Made by a program: the position numbers and the translations under genes
Notes under the pieces: generated by a model
Told to the model about the DNA's origin: nothing
Seen by the model: only the letters and a program-made list of their open reading frames with translations
Databases searched by the model: none
Shown here: positions 20,618 to 32,137 of the stretch, piece by piece
Numbering within the stretch: the stretch's first letter is position 1
How the letters are laid out: every line of letters starts with the position of its first letter
Assembly: GCF_024323335.1 (NCBI RefSeq)
Contig: NC_066583.1
Location: forward strand, 277,347,416 to 277,411,415
Source: Lathyrus oleraceus
Lineage: Eukaryota; Streptophyta; Magnoliopsida; Fabales; Fabaceae
Direction of reading: 5' to 3'
DNA length: 64,000 nucleotides

Positions 20618-23214
20618 GTTAAACATAACTGCATTTGCGATTAACTACATTTTTCAGATCTGAATCTCAAAATTCTCCAAATTTTTTCTCTCAAACTTTT
20701 TTCCAATTTCTTCACACAAGAGCCATTTCTTTTGATAGATTCATGATTAGGAAGTGTTTCTGAGCAAAATTGGACGTGGAGTTGAAGCAAATTGTGCCTG
20801 TTTGGTTCATACTCAAAGCTTGAAGCATCCATGGAATTTTCAAAATCTACTGGATTCGTGTGCAATTGAGCTTCAATCTCTCCTTCAATCATCTATACAA
20901 GCATCATAGAGAAGCTTTGGACCACTACAAGTATTGGATAGCACGATTTCAGCTTGCTGCTCTTCAAGAGGTCATGATTCGATCTCTCTAATTCTCAAAT
21001 TTATTGTGATATTTGTGTAGATCTAGGTTTGCTGGTAATTCTGAGCTTTGAGTCGTGAATTTTCATGCATTATTGGCTGAGTTAGGTTAGTTTAAAGTTT
21101 CATGGATGAATGTTATCTTGCTCGATTCTCTCTAATTAGGATGATCCATGCTTAGTTATTAATTGATCTTGAATCTACGTGAAAAATGCTACAAAATGAT
21201 GTATGAATTGTGGATTTCTGGAACAATTTTCTGGAACTGGTATGAACATGAACACTGTTCATCTTCTTCGTGAGGAAGAAGATGAAGATCAAGCAATGGC
21301 AACGTTTTTCTGCATTAGGCCACGCTTTTCCTGGTTATTTGCCACGCTAGCTAGGGTTTGTCTTCTACTGGTCCATGTGTTTGCACGCTCAACATTATGA
21401 TTGGTTCAAAACGTTTTGACCTGTACACGCAAGCGCTGACCATGCCACTTCATTTAATAAAACGGTGCGTTTAGCACCCTGGCGCGCCTCTTTTCAAATT
21501 AACAGTGAGTTCGATTCCCAGCGATGGGAATTTTTTCAAATGTTATTTCATTTTCTTCTTTCCCTCCTATTTTACATATGCCATGTCCATTTCATTTTTT
21601 AATTTTTTCTTCAACTTCATAAAATCACAACAAATTAAAAAATGCATCATTTGATCTCCAATTTTTTGCATTGTGATCCTTGTTCTCTCTAATATTTTAT
21701 GATCATAATTTCCAAAATTGTGCTTGGCTGGATTTTATTTGGTGCTAGGTTATGTGATCATGTGTCCAATGGTGACCTTGCCTTTCTTATTCCTTTGTGA
21801 AATGCTTGTTTCTTATCCAATGAACTTGAAATTTTGCATGATAAATCTATGCACATTGCTGGACATTTTGGTTTTGGTTTGGTATTTTTCCTATGCACCA
21901 TTTATGTTTTATGCTTGTACTAACTTGGTGTGACAATTTGTGTCACACCTTTGATTGGTTCAACTTGTACCACTTGATTTCCATGCTAAATGATTTTTGT
22001 TTCTTCTGATTTTGTGTATGTTGATCATGTTAGATGTCTTGAATGTGCATGAATTTTTCCAGATTATTTTGCATCATTTCTGTTTTGTTTTGAATTTTTC
22101 ATTCATGTTGATCACATATGAACTTTGAAATTGTCTTGAACTTCACTTGATCATGAAATGCTTTTGGTATTTGATTTTGATGTGAGCCTTTTTAGGACTT
22201 GTCAATAAGTGTTTGAAGTTGCTTCATGTTAAATTTCAGCCCCTGTTTTAAATTTTTTCTCCATCTTTGACCCTAGGCTTTGACCTAGTGGTTTGTTGCT
22301 TACATTTGAGCTTTGATTTCAGGTTAAGCATTCAAGTTCCATAATTGGTGATGCTTCATGATGTGAATATTGATGTTTGCTTGTGATTACTAACATTGTG
22401 TGTTTTGTAGGTTGATGCTCACTCATTTATGTTTGCTTTATGGTTTACACACATTGCACATTGAGATCATCTGTTGCTTATTGAATGTTATCTGTTTGTC
22501 TGAGTATTGTGCTGATTTGCTTAGTTGTTTCCACAGGTACCTAAGTTGCTTTAAGTTCATTTGAACTTTGCTTTTGCTTGGTTGCTTAACCACCTAGGTA
22601 TGATCTCTCATCTTCATGTAGTCTGGAAGACCTACTGTTATTGGTAGGCACCTGTCTGAAGCCCTCCTTAAGAGGCAATGCTTGTGATTGTTTAATTTTG
22701 TGCCAAGCAGGAAAAGTCCTTTTATGAGGCAATTGGCAGATAAAAGAGATGTGTAATCCATCTCCTGCTACTCAGTGTGTCATTCACCTTGCTCACACCA
22801 TGTGTTGATGCATGGTGAATAATAACCCCAAGATCTTATAGAGTCCATTTGTGGAGAAGAGTTCCAACTTTCTGAACTCCCACACTTTCCATTGATCAAA
22901 GCTCTCCCTGACCAGGGATAAGAGCTATGAGGCACACCCCTCATCTCCTTTTCATTTGCTTCACCCTAACTCTCAATGTTAGGGTTAAGAGCTCAAAATA
23001 CCCCATTCCAGTTGGCTGTAAAGCCTAACCTTGCTTGAGCCTAATTGATTGTATATAGTGTGTGCTAATTGACTTGTTTGTTTGCTTACTTGATTCATCT
23101 GTGCATATTTGCTTGAGTGTGCCTTTGTGCATTTATCATCATCACTTGTATATCATTTCATAAACATTGTTCATTACTTTATAGCATCTTGTTTTGTCCA
23201 TGGAGGAAGCAAGC

Positions 23215-23620
23215 ATAAGTCCATTGATTGGGAGTTGTTTCCTATGATATGGTAGGAGACTAGTATAAGTCCATTGATTGGCCTCTGGTATCCTTGTTGC
23301 TTTGCTTTGTGAGACTAGTATAAGTCCATTGATTGGCCTCTGGTATCCGTGTTTCTCTTTATTTTGGGAGATTGGTATAAGTCCATTGATTGGCATCCGG
23401 TATCCATTTTTAGGAGACTAGTATAAGTCCATTGATTGGCCTCTGGTATCCATGTTTCTCTTTATTTTGGGAGATTGATATAAGTCCATTGATTGGCGTC
23501 CGGTATCCATTTTTGTTTTAGGAGACTAGTATAAGTCCATTGATTGGCATCTGGTATCCATGTTTGTTTTGTGAGATTGGAATAAGTCCATTGATTGGCA
23601 TCCGGTATCCATTTACTTTG
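23215..23620. repeat. Minisatellite in S1
   Basis: Eight copies of ATAAGTCCATTGATTGG start at 23215, 23275, 23320, 23377, 23423, 23480, 23531 and 23582, so the spacing is 45-60 bases. Intervening sequence alternates between GAGACTAGT and GAGATTGG/GATA variants followed by CTCTGGTATCC or CATCCGGTATCC. The minus-strand frames across it are repeat artefacts. Confidence 0.92.
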
Positions 23621-24395
23621 TCCATCTGTTATTTGCTTGTTGCCTTTTCCAAAGGAATCACTTGAATCATCTACATATGATCTCAAGAGGTGAACATCTA
23701 AGAAGTTTTACTTCCTCACCCTCCCACCTTTTGTTTCTTTAAGCCTCCATTTGTATGATAATCCAAAACTTGAAAACTATTGTGCAAACATTTTCACTTC
23801 TTTTCAAATTAGAAACCTAGGCCTTAAGCCTCTGATTTTTCAAACTTCATTTTCATAATACTTCTTTGGAATTGAATTCTAATCATATCTTGACCACTTT
23901 TGTGAATAAATCCTAATTGGTTAATTTCACTCATTCAATTGTTTTGTGGCTTTGTCCATTCTTGATAAGTTTTCATACATTAGCCATAGGTTTGATTTAT
24001 CCTAGTTGGTTGATGTTAATCTCACCTTTTGTCCTTAGTGATTGAATTGTAAGACTTCCTTGCTTATTATAGGGTTAACCCCTCACTAGCAAGTTGAAGC
24101 TTTTCTCACATGGTGGACTTGTTGTTTGTATAGGTTGAGTTTTCTCCCGTGGATAACGAAAGACCTTATGGCTTTTGTTTTAAAATCAATTCACTTACTT
24201 TTGGAAATCTTTTAGCCGAACTACGGCGTTTTGATCCTTACCTTCCATGGAAAGGTACGTAGGCAACGGGTTCATCCGTTCAAACACAAAAATAATAACT
24301 TGTATATTCTTTTCTCATTCCTTCAATCCATGTTTGCACAATAAATAGTTCATAAACAAATAACATTTCATACAACAAGTAGTGAAAAGAGGTTC

Positions 24396-24411
24396 CCTAG
24401 GAGTACCTAGG
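24396..24411 (+). other. S1 LTR hairpin CCTAGG-AGTA-CCTAGG
   Basis: A perfect 6-bp stem with AGTA loop, about 216 bases before the LTR end, equivalent to 2405-2420 in E5. Confidence 0.5.
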
Positions 24412-24632
24412 ACGTTTTGGGTGCCTAACACCTTCCCATTGCGTAATTAACCCCTTACCCAGATCTCTGATCTTTTCATTAGTTTTCTATGTGTAAAACT
24501 TCTTAGGCTTTTGTTCGCTTTTTAGCCATTCCTTTAGATAAATAAAAGTGCGGTGGCGACTCGATTCTTTGTATGCTTTGCTTTTGATTTAATCAATAAA
24601 TCATAAAGTGACGAATACACCGCTACACATTC

Positions 24633-25263
24633 TCATCTCAAATATTTGGAGGGAACCAATTAGCTCATCAACTCTCATGTTGGAGATGTCTTGAGGCTCT
24701 TCTATGGTTGTCACCTTCATAGAAAATCTCTTAGGGAGTGACATGAGTATCTTTCTTACTAACTTTTCATCTGACATCTTCTCTCCTAGGGCTCCTGAGG
24801 CATTAGCAATTTCAAGGATACTCATATGAAATTCATGAATATTTTCATCTTCTTTCATCCTTAAATTTTCAAACTTGGAGGTGAGCACCTGTAGTCTAGA
24901 CATCTTCACTCTAGAGGTGCCTTCATGAGTGGTCTTGAGAATGTCCCAAGCATCTTTAGCCACCTCATAGTTGTTTACCAACCTGAAGATATTCTTGTCT
25001 ACTCCATTGAATATGGAATTCAATACTTTAGAATTTCCAAGGGCTAGATCATCCTCCTCCTTGGACCATTGTTCTTCAGGCTTCTTGTCAGCTGTGGCTT
25101 CTCTTTCCTTAGTAATTACTGGATGTACCCAGCCTGTTAACACAACCTTCCAAGCCTTATTATCCAGAGATTTTAGGAAAGCTACCATTCGAGGTTTCCA
25201 ATAGTCATAGTTAGATCCATCCAAAATTGGTGGCCTGTGAACAAATCCTCCATCTCTCTCCAT
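24633..25263 (-). pseudogene. C1 gag N-terminal part
   Basis: It starts at an ATG at 25263 (MERDGGFVHRPPILDGSNYDYW) a short distance after the primer site. It shows the copia gag pattern: NYDYWKPRMVAFLKS, WKVVLTGW, LNSIFNGVDKNIFRLV, AKDAWDILKTTHEGTSRVK, LRMKEDENIHEFH and ISNMRVDELIGSLQIFE. The frame is open up to the S1 insertion, where it runs into LTR sequence. It resumes at 19477. Gag would form the particle shell and bind element RNA. The N-terminal half itself shows no stop, so C1's gag looks younger than the Ogre gags around it. Confidence 0.9.
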
Positions 25264-25316
25264 AGTACCAGAAAGTATTGTCCCTAGATCTCACCCAGAA
25301 CCAGAGCAGGATGCAT

Positions 25317-25328
25317 GCTCTGATACCA
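25317..25328 (-). other. C1 primer binding site
   Basis: The minus strand reads TGGTATCAGAGC two bases after the 5' LTR. It is complementary to the 3' end of initiator tRNA-Met, the usual copia primer. Confidence 0.9.
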
Positions 25329-25683
25329 ATTGAAATTCTGGTATCAGATATGAGATGTCGAAGGTAATGTCACGACACTAATATCTGAGTAAAACAAACA
25401 GGATAAAGATAAAGAATAGTAATGCAAGAGACACAAGCAATTGTTAACCCAGTTCGGTCCAACTCACCTACATCTGGGGGCTACCAAGCCAAGAAGGAAA
25501 TCCACTAAATAGAATTAGTTCAAATACTCTCAGTACACTTCAACAAGTTACAATATTTCTCACCTAATCTCTACCCGTGCGACTTCTACCTAAGCACTCT
25601 TAGATATGAGAACCCACTCACTCCCCCTCAATCACACCTGTGATTTTAAACAACAATTACTCTGAAAAGAAGACACTCTTCAA

Positions 25684-25931
25684 AGACACACACTTGATCT
25701 TCAATCAAGTAGACACACACTTGATCTTCAATCAAGTAAACACACACTTGATCTTCAATCAAGTAGACACACACTTGATCTTACTTAACAACTTTAATCA
25801 AGTAGACACACACTTGATCTTGCTTAACAACTTCAATCAAGTAGACACACACTTGATCTTGCTTAACAACTTCAATCAAGTAGACACACACTTGATCTTA
25901 CTTAACAGCTTCAATCAAGTAGACACACACT
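25684..25931. repeat. Palindromic minisatellite in C1 5' LTR
   Basis: The same array as in the 3' LTR, with three 28-base units followed by four 39-base units, one more long unit than the other LTR. Both LTRs were identical at insertion, so the array changed by one unit afterwards. Confidence 0.9.
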
Positions 25932-26103
25932 CATGCTTAAAAGCTTAGAGTGACAAATTACAACTCACAAATCAGACCAATTCAATCATCTATGGATGAA
26001 TTGAATGGCTTACAAGTCTCACGACTAAACAAGACATAAACCCTTGTATTCTCTCAATATTTCGCTCAGTATTGGTTGTGTATCAAATCAGGTTTTCCAT
26101 GTC

Positions 26104-26113
26104 CTATTTATAG
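26104..26113 (-). promoter_or_regulatory. TATA-like box, C1 5' LTR
   Basis: CTATAAATAG on the minus strand, at the position that would drive C1 transcription. Confidence 0.55.
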
Positions 26114-26570
26114 AAGCATTCAGTCGGGCTTGGACATCTTGAAAACCCTAAAACTATTTTCCAATTAAATCTTCTCGAGACAGCTAGTTAGATCTCCTTG
26201 GAAAATAAGTAAGTCAGGTTGTAATTAATGATTGAATGCACCTGCAAATCAGATCTTCAATCATACCTAGATTGCCATTAAATGCGCAATCATAAAACAC
26301 ATAACATTCTCCCTGAATGTTCTGTGTACAGGATGTCATGACATCGGGTCTGACATCCTTGAACAATCCTGCATAATTCCATTTATAATTTCCAGCAGGT
26401 ACAGAATTACAGATGTCATGACATTGTGTATGACATCCTGAAACAATCCTACATAATTATGTTTTTAAACTCCAGCAGGTACATAGATATCTTAAGTTAA
26501 GACATCACATGCAACATCTTGTGAACACTCTTTGTTTTACCAAAATTGCTGCCAACACTTAGAACCAACA

Positions 26571-29177
26571 AATTTAAATATGTTTTGTCCAAATCCTAAA
26601 ATCTCATCAAAACACCAAATAAATGGCGCCATGAGATTTATCATAGGTCAAACAAGGTCAAAGGACCTTGGAGAAAAAATTTCAGAATTTTTGGACACTT
26701 CAAAATATTTTTAAACAATTAAAAACAAATGAAAAATCAATTAATTCATGAAAAATATTAATAATGGTCCAAAAAATAATTTTAATTCAGAATATGAAAG
26801 AAAAATATTTGGAAATTTTTGGTGAAAGTCCCATATTTTATGGATCAACATTAAATTTATTATGAATTATTGAAGAAAATGGAATTAAAATGAAATTCAG
26901 AAAATTCAAAAATACATGAACCATCTGATCTCCCTCATTAATTGAGATGGCATATCTGATGATCCAAAACGCGCATTCCATGTGTGTCCAAGTCAACAGG
27001 GCTATAACATGAGTAATCACAAGGCACGGCTAAGATTAAAACATGGAAAATGGATCACACGGTTCAGACTCAAAACACATCATCACCGGAGCCAGAGCTC
27101 CGGTTGTCTTCTCCGGTGAGCTTCACCGGACTAGTTAACATGAACCATCACCAAAATTTCAAACAGGGACATGATTTTAAAGAGAAAACATCACTGAGCA
27201 CGAATATCACCTCCAATTCATCCAATTCCAACTATATTGAGAGATATGTGGAATTGAAAAATGTGGTTCATTATCTGAGTTGCTTCGATTTGGACTCAAA
27301 GCAACTCAATCTTCTTGCCTACATTGGTAGGACTTCAGACAACTCAAGAATCAATGGAATTGAGCAAGAATCAAGGAGAATCGAAGAGTTTAAAATTTCG
27401 GCAAATTACCTTCAATGGAGGTCTGCGCTTGCTAGATCTTGATCTGAATCGTGCTTGGCTTCACTTCAATTGCTTGCAGGAGAGGAATGGAAAGGCTTAG
27501 AAGCAATGGATTCCCGGAGAATTGAATTCCAAAGTAGTGGAGATTCAAGCTCAAATTCAAATGAATTTATCAGGGTTATCCTCTTAGAGTGAAGGGTTTT
27601 CAACGGAGATTCAAAGTTGGCGCAATGTGTGTGTTAATTTTGAGCATAAGGGCTTCAATTTATAGAGAAATCAAATGATATTTGCATACTCTTTCCACTT
27701 TCCAAATTTGGTAAAATGATGATGCCATGCTGCATGGGCATGCATAGGCCCATGGAATAATGGTTTGAAAGTCCAAATGAATGATCAGATGCATTGGATA
27801 TGGATTGGATTGCAAGGTACATGTGCATTGTCACTTGAAGATTGATCAATGCCAAATGATATCAGCCTGTTTAAGCCATGCGCAGCCTATGCATTTCTCA
27901 TCCAAAATGCATGAATTTTAGCTCTTTGGAAAGGTGAGATCAAGAGAAACAAGTTTGATGTTGAACACTTTTTTATTTGGAGCTTGGAACTTGGAGAATT
28001 TTGAGGTGGAAATTCGGAAAAATTTGACATATCAAAATTTTTCTAAGTGTCAAGCCATATGTCTCAATATTCCACCTTGCTTAACTTTTTATGGGAGCTT
28101 CAAATGAGAAAAGTGACTTCATCAAAGTTGTATCTCTATCAAATAACTTCAAAATGGTCACCAATTTCATGTCATTTGGATTTGAAATGATAGAGTTATG
28201 CATTTTTGAAGTTTGGAAAAATCACTTGATCAATGGTATAGGTCAAAAGTGACCTATAATGTAGCCTCATATCACATGTTCAAAAAAGTTGAATTTGCTC
28301 CCACTCCAAACATAAAAGTTGAAGTAGACAAATTTAATTTGATTTTGCAACTTGGAAATATTTCATCTCATAAAAATTGAGCAAGTTATGGCATAGGTAA
28401 GTTGACTTTCAAATTAGGGTTTAGACAAAATGACCTATAATGTTTCAACATAGAAAATGATTTTCCAAGCAAAACTAGCTCTAGGTCTCAACATGAAAGT
28501 TGTTTGGAATGTCATTTAGAGTAAGTTTTCTATTGTTATCATTTTGATATGGTGAAAAGTGTAGGAGATAGGGTCTAGGGAGACCCAGTTTTGATCAGAT
28601 GAATTTATCTGGCCAACCACCATCAACCAACTTGCTAATTTCCAATTATCTTGACTTTATTGGCTCATGGTAGATCATATATGCATAAGATGATGAATTT
28701 TGAAGTGCCCCTTGATCAATTTGATCAATTAGTGAGATAGCTTGTTGGAGAAGTTACTCAAGATACCTAGTCAAACTAGGGTTTCCAAGGCAAATCACCC
28801 TCAAACTCTTGAAGAAAACTTGATCAATATAACATGTAGAAATAATTAGGACTCATATATGATGCTTATAACAATTCTTGAATCAATTATTGGTTGTACT
28901 CTTTGTTCATGAGGGTCTCAAACCCTAGATGTGATCAATGAATCAATGAGATCATGCTCTACCTACAAAAGAGATAGATAGATGCAAAGACATATTTTGG
29001 TATTTTGGTTAGTAAAATGATAATATACAAGTATGATATAATCACAAAGTGCTTGGTGATCTCTCCCAAAATAAACCCAATCAAAAAGGGTAAGGAGGAT
29101 GCCAAGGGGTGATCCCAATGCTAATGCATATGATGAAAATGCATGAGGGATGTTAGGGTCAAAATTGGGGTCTTACA
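26571..29177 (-). mobile_element. E2 3' LTR, 5' segment
   Basis: The minus-strand start at 29177 is TGTAAGACCCCAATTTTGAC. It is collinear with E4 (about 4500-6983) and ends at the C1 target duplication. A TATA-like CTATAAATT lies near 27658-27667 (minus strand). The short frame at 27050-27442 spans a moderately GC-rich stretch also present in E4 and does not resemble a protein I know. Confidence 0.88.
28250..28443 (-). repeat. Paired TGACCTATAATGT motif, 181-base spacing (E2)
   Basis: Copies start at 28250 and 28431, the same spacing as in E4 and both E1 LTRs. Confidence 0.6.
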
Positions 29178-29194
29178 GCTGCCCCTATTTTAGG
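29178..29194 (-). other. E2 polypurine tract
   Basis: The minus strand reads CCTAAAATAGGGGCAGC directly before the 3' LTR, the expected plus-strand primer site. Confidence 0.8.
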
Positions 29195-31960
29195 ACATTC
29201 TATCTGAGGAGGCGAAGGTTAAAATCTTCGGCTTGACTCAGTAGAATGGGCTTAAATAACAACATATAGAAACAAATTTTGGTCCCTAAGAGACCTCATG
29301 ATGCATATGATATGAATGCAAAAGTTAATACTCTGTGGGAAATATTGCCACAAAGGAAAAGAAATCAGAGAGACCAAAAGTCCGTAGGAGCACAATACAT
29401 TCCGTAAGGAAAACTCGTCGGGGAGAAAGAAACTCTAGGGGGAGAAACAAGAGTTATGTGTAGGCCAGGCTACGACTTAAAACTAATGGGGGACTAGAGG
29501 AATTCCACCAAAATGGGGAGAATGAACTTCAACATAGGAGGAGCATAAATCTATTATCTACTACCTATTATTGGGTAAGGAGATAATAAAGATCTGACAG
29601 AGAGAGACATCCGTCATCAGTTAGGATGAACATATCAAGGATGACTCGCTAAGGGCCACCAGGAGGGAGTATTCATTACCACTTACTAGGTAAGGATAGC
29701 CTTGTTGGGGAAACGCTGCAGAAAATAGGATATACAACTACCAGTTACTGGGCAGAAAACCAAGGGTGAGAGTATCTGTCATCGGTTAGGATGAACCTAT
29801 CAAGGATAAAATCGACAGGGAAGAAAATCCGTCATCGATTAATATGAACATATCAAGGATAGACTTTCCTGGGGATGTTAAGGAGGATATCCGTCATCGG
29901 TTAGGATGAACATATCAAGCATATACCAACTGAACAAAAAGGGTAATCACATCTATCGAAAACTGGATAGAAAACCGTCGGAGAGAGAATCTGTCACCGA
30001 TTAGGATGAACATATCAAGGATCTACTCTGCGGGGGGACAAAGTAGGATTTACAACTATCGATTACTGGGTAGAAGACCAATCAAAGAGAAAATCCGCCA
30101 CCGGTTAAAGTGAACATATCAAGGATAGACTCTGAAAGGGGGAATAAAAGTAGGGATTACATTTATCGGTTACTGGATAGAATACCAAAGGAGAGAAAAT
30201 CCATCATCGATTAAGATGAATATATCAAGGATAGACTCCGCTAAAGGGGAACAATGGGATTTCCAACTACCGGCTCTTGGTAGAAGACCACAAGGAGAAG
30301 AAAACCCATCATCGGTTGAGATGAACATATCAAGGATTGACTCTCTGAGGAAACACAATAGGAATTACAACTACCTTCTTACTGGGTAGAATACCCAAGA
30401 AGAGAATATCCGTCACTAGTTAAAGTGAACATATCAAGGATAGACTCTACGGGGGAAGAAAAGATATCCGTCACCGGTTAGGATGAACATATCAAGGATA
30501 TACTTTTCAAGGAAGAGATCTACTGGGGATTCTGCTAAGGAGAAAAGGGTACTTTTGCCGGGTATAGGGCAAGAAGTAATGAACTGCAAACCAAGAAGAA
30601 TATTACCAGTTACTGGGAATACACTCTTAGGTGACCAAGATATCTATCTAGGTAAGATCTAGAAAGAAAACGGTCAATCAAGACTCAACCCAATGAGGAC
30701 ATAACTCAAGGGGAGTAATTTCATCCAGAAAATTTGTTGGAGCGTAAACTGAAATAACAATCATCCACGAGGAAACAAACTCAATGGGGAAATAGATAAA
30801 GGCTAAAGTCTTTTCTGCTTAGGGGCTGACACTCTACAATTGAAAGAGGACAAACACCAGATTTGGTATGGGGATAAAGTACCGCCATAACAGAGAATGA
30901 AAAATCTCAAACAAATCGAATATGAAGATGCAGGATATGCAAGTCATGAATTTATATGAATGCATGTATATATGGCGATTATGCTGACAAAACGATCACG
31001 AAGGATACAGAGGTGTCGCAAAGAAATTGAACCACCAGTACAATCCTCGGCCAATCCATAAATCATGGAGACAAACTGCTGGAGAACAGGGAGATCAACA
31101 TCCCAAAGGCTCATACCCGGCTGGGGAAGGAGGACCTGCTGAAGATAAAACATCCAAATTGTAGGGATTTTTAGGTCAAACCCTAAAAATGGGAGACAAC
31201 CCTACTGGGGAAGAAGTCAAAAGCTGCTCAGAAACCAGGAGGAAACTCTAACTGGGAGCAAAGATACAATGATTGGAGGGGACACCAAGGCATTCTACTG
31301 TGCAAAGATCAAGCATCTCTGATGACGATCTACCTGCTGAGGAAAAACGAACTCCGTTGGGAAGGCCGAAACTCTGTTGGGGACAAGGATACACCACAAC
31401 CAACTCAGCTGGGGAAAAGAAATAAGCTCCAAAGGAGATCAAACACTCAACGAAGGAACTGAATCAACACAAACTTCTAGGGATACCCGAAGAGTTAAAT
31501 GTTTGGGGAACCTCAGATGCTTCGCACTTAAGAACTTGCTTCTTACTGAAATGTTGTTGATATTCTTTTTACTTGCTTTGGAAAAGTTCTTGGTTTTATA
31601 TATTTTTTTTAAAAACTTGATTTTGATTTAAAATTTAATTTCAAAAATGATCATAATAAAATTTAAAACTATTGGCTGAAGTAAATAAGAGTAGGAATAA
31701 TTGGATAAAGGCTCAACTTTATTTAATTGGATGGTAGTCTGTAAATGACAAGACTCCATAGATTTTACAAAGTTGAAAATGGTAATTTACATGGAAAAGG
31801 GTTACATTGAATACAAATGATCCTTAATCCTTTTACCAACTCTTGATATCCACTGTGCTCTTGACCGCTGCTGGAGATGAGCTGATGTCAATCCTGTTGC
31901 TCAAACAAGTCTTCAAAATCACTGAAGATCAACAGACCGCAGTTACTTGCCATAATCCCT
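29195..31960 (-). other. E2 3' untranslated region
   Basis: About 2.8 kb without coding capacity lies between the polypurine tract and the hairpin cluster near the integrase stop. It is purine-rich on the plus strand (many GGGGA and GAAGA runs) and contains the ~105-base tandem repeats plus dispersed copies of GGTTACTGGGTA. Ogre 3' UTRs are known to be long and hypervariable. Confidence 0.75.
29600..30510. repeat. Tandem repeats in E2 3' UTR, about 105-base units
   Basis: ACATATCAAGGATAGACTC-type cores start at about 29631, 29796, 29849, 29911, 30011, 30115, 30221, 30325, 30430 and 30488. The regular part (29911-30430) has spacings of 100-106 bases; flanking ones are 53-62 or 165. A typical unit has ATCCGTCATCGGTTAGGATG, then the core, then a GGGG stretch, then TTACTGGGTAGAA. 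Confidence 0.85.
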
Positions 31961-31969
31961 AATTTTTGC

Positions 31970-32119
31970 ATAAGTTGCTCCAAGGTGGGGTACTAAACTT
32001 ATTGGGAAATCATTTTCTGTTTTTATGTCTCTAATTTTTTCCTGGACCGCCCTTTCGGGTTTTCAATCCACCAAGATGCTCATTTTTGCCTAAGCCGCCC
32101 TTTCGGGTGTTCAACTTAG
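31970..32119 (-). ncRNA. Three-hairpin RNA element after E2 integrase stop
   Basis: In element sense (minus strand): hairpin C (32119-32090) pairs CTAAGTTG with CGGCTTAG using two G-U pairs, around an AACA bulge and a CCC-GAAA-GGG tip. Hairpin B (32070-32043) pairs TGGATTG with CGGTCCA, with an AAAA bulge and the same tip. Hairpin A (32002-31970) pairs ATAAGTT with AACTTAT. E1 has all three at 48479-48329, with changed but still complementary stems in A and C. It starts about 19 bases downstream of the TAG at 32138. A role in RNA packaging, stability or translation is conceivable, but none is shown. Confidence 0.55.
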
Positions 32120-32137
32120 CGAGCTATTCTTTTCTTT

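Larger units (their letters stand above)
19478..24627 (+). mobile_element. S1: solo Ogre LTR (5150 bases) in C1 gag
   Basis: It begins TGTAAGACCCCAATTTTATC and ends CACCGCTACA, with perfect 5-base target duplications and no internal region, so it is a solo LTR left by LTR-LTR recombination. Its start matches the start of the E1 LTR (CCCTAAGATCCCTCATGGCA) and its end carries the usual AATAAAAGTGCGGTGGCGAC block. It contains a TATA-like box at 20610-20617, a minisatellite at about 23215-23620, the CTACG...CGTAG pair (24221-24225, 24258-24262) and the AGTA hairpin. It has no coding capacity; the short frames inside (for example 21203-21400) show no similarity I recognise. Confidence 0.95.
13703..26570 (-). 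mobile_element. C1: SIRE/Maximus-like Ty1/copia element, internally deleted
   Basis: It has two LTRs (5' at 25331-26570, 3' at 13703-14905) starting TGTTGGTTCT and ending AATTTCA, an initiator-Met-type primer site, a polypurine tract and a perfect target duplication AATTT. Without the nested S1 and its extra target copy it is about 7.7 kb. Gag and protease are present, but most of integrase and RT are deleted. An additional ORF lies between pol and the 3' LTR, as in the SIRE lineage. It could not move on its own. Confidence 0.9.
25331..26570 (-). mobile_element. C1 5' LTR (1240 bases)
   Basis: On the minus strand it begins TGTTGGTTCTAAGTGTTGG at 26570 and ends AATTTCA at 25331. It matches the 3' LTR closely. 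The right flank 26571-26575 is the second AATTT target copy. Confidence 0.93.

Noticed and set aside
21495..21530. A tRNA T-arm-like GTTCGATTCCC inside S1
   Set aside because: No matching acceptor, D or anticodon arms nearby; isolated resemblance within an LTR.
23142..23686. Minus-strand open frames with repeated NQWTY/INGL peptides
   Set aside because: Produced by the S1 minisatellite; no start context, no known domain.
27050..27442. 130-codon plus-strand frame in the E2 LTR, possible small gene
   Set aside because: It lies in LTR homologous to E4 around 5000-5400, where the frame is not kept, and matches no family I know.
29600..30510. CRISPR-like regular repeats
   Set aside because: Units are ~105 bases with diverged cores, without short identical repeats and unique spacers; eukaryotic retrotransposon context.
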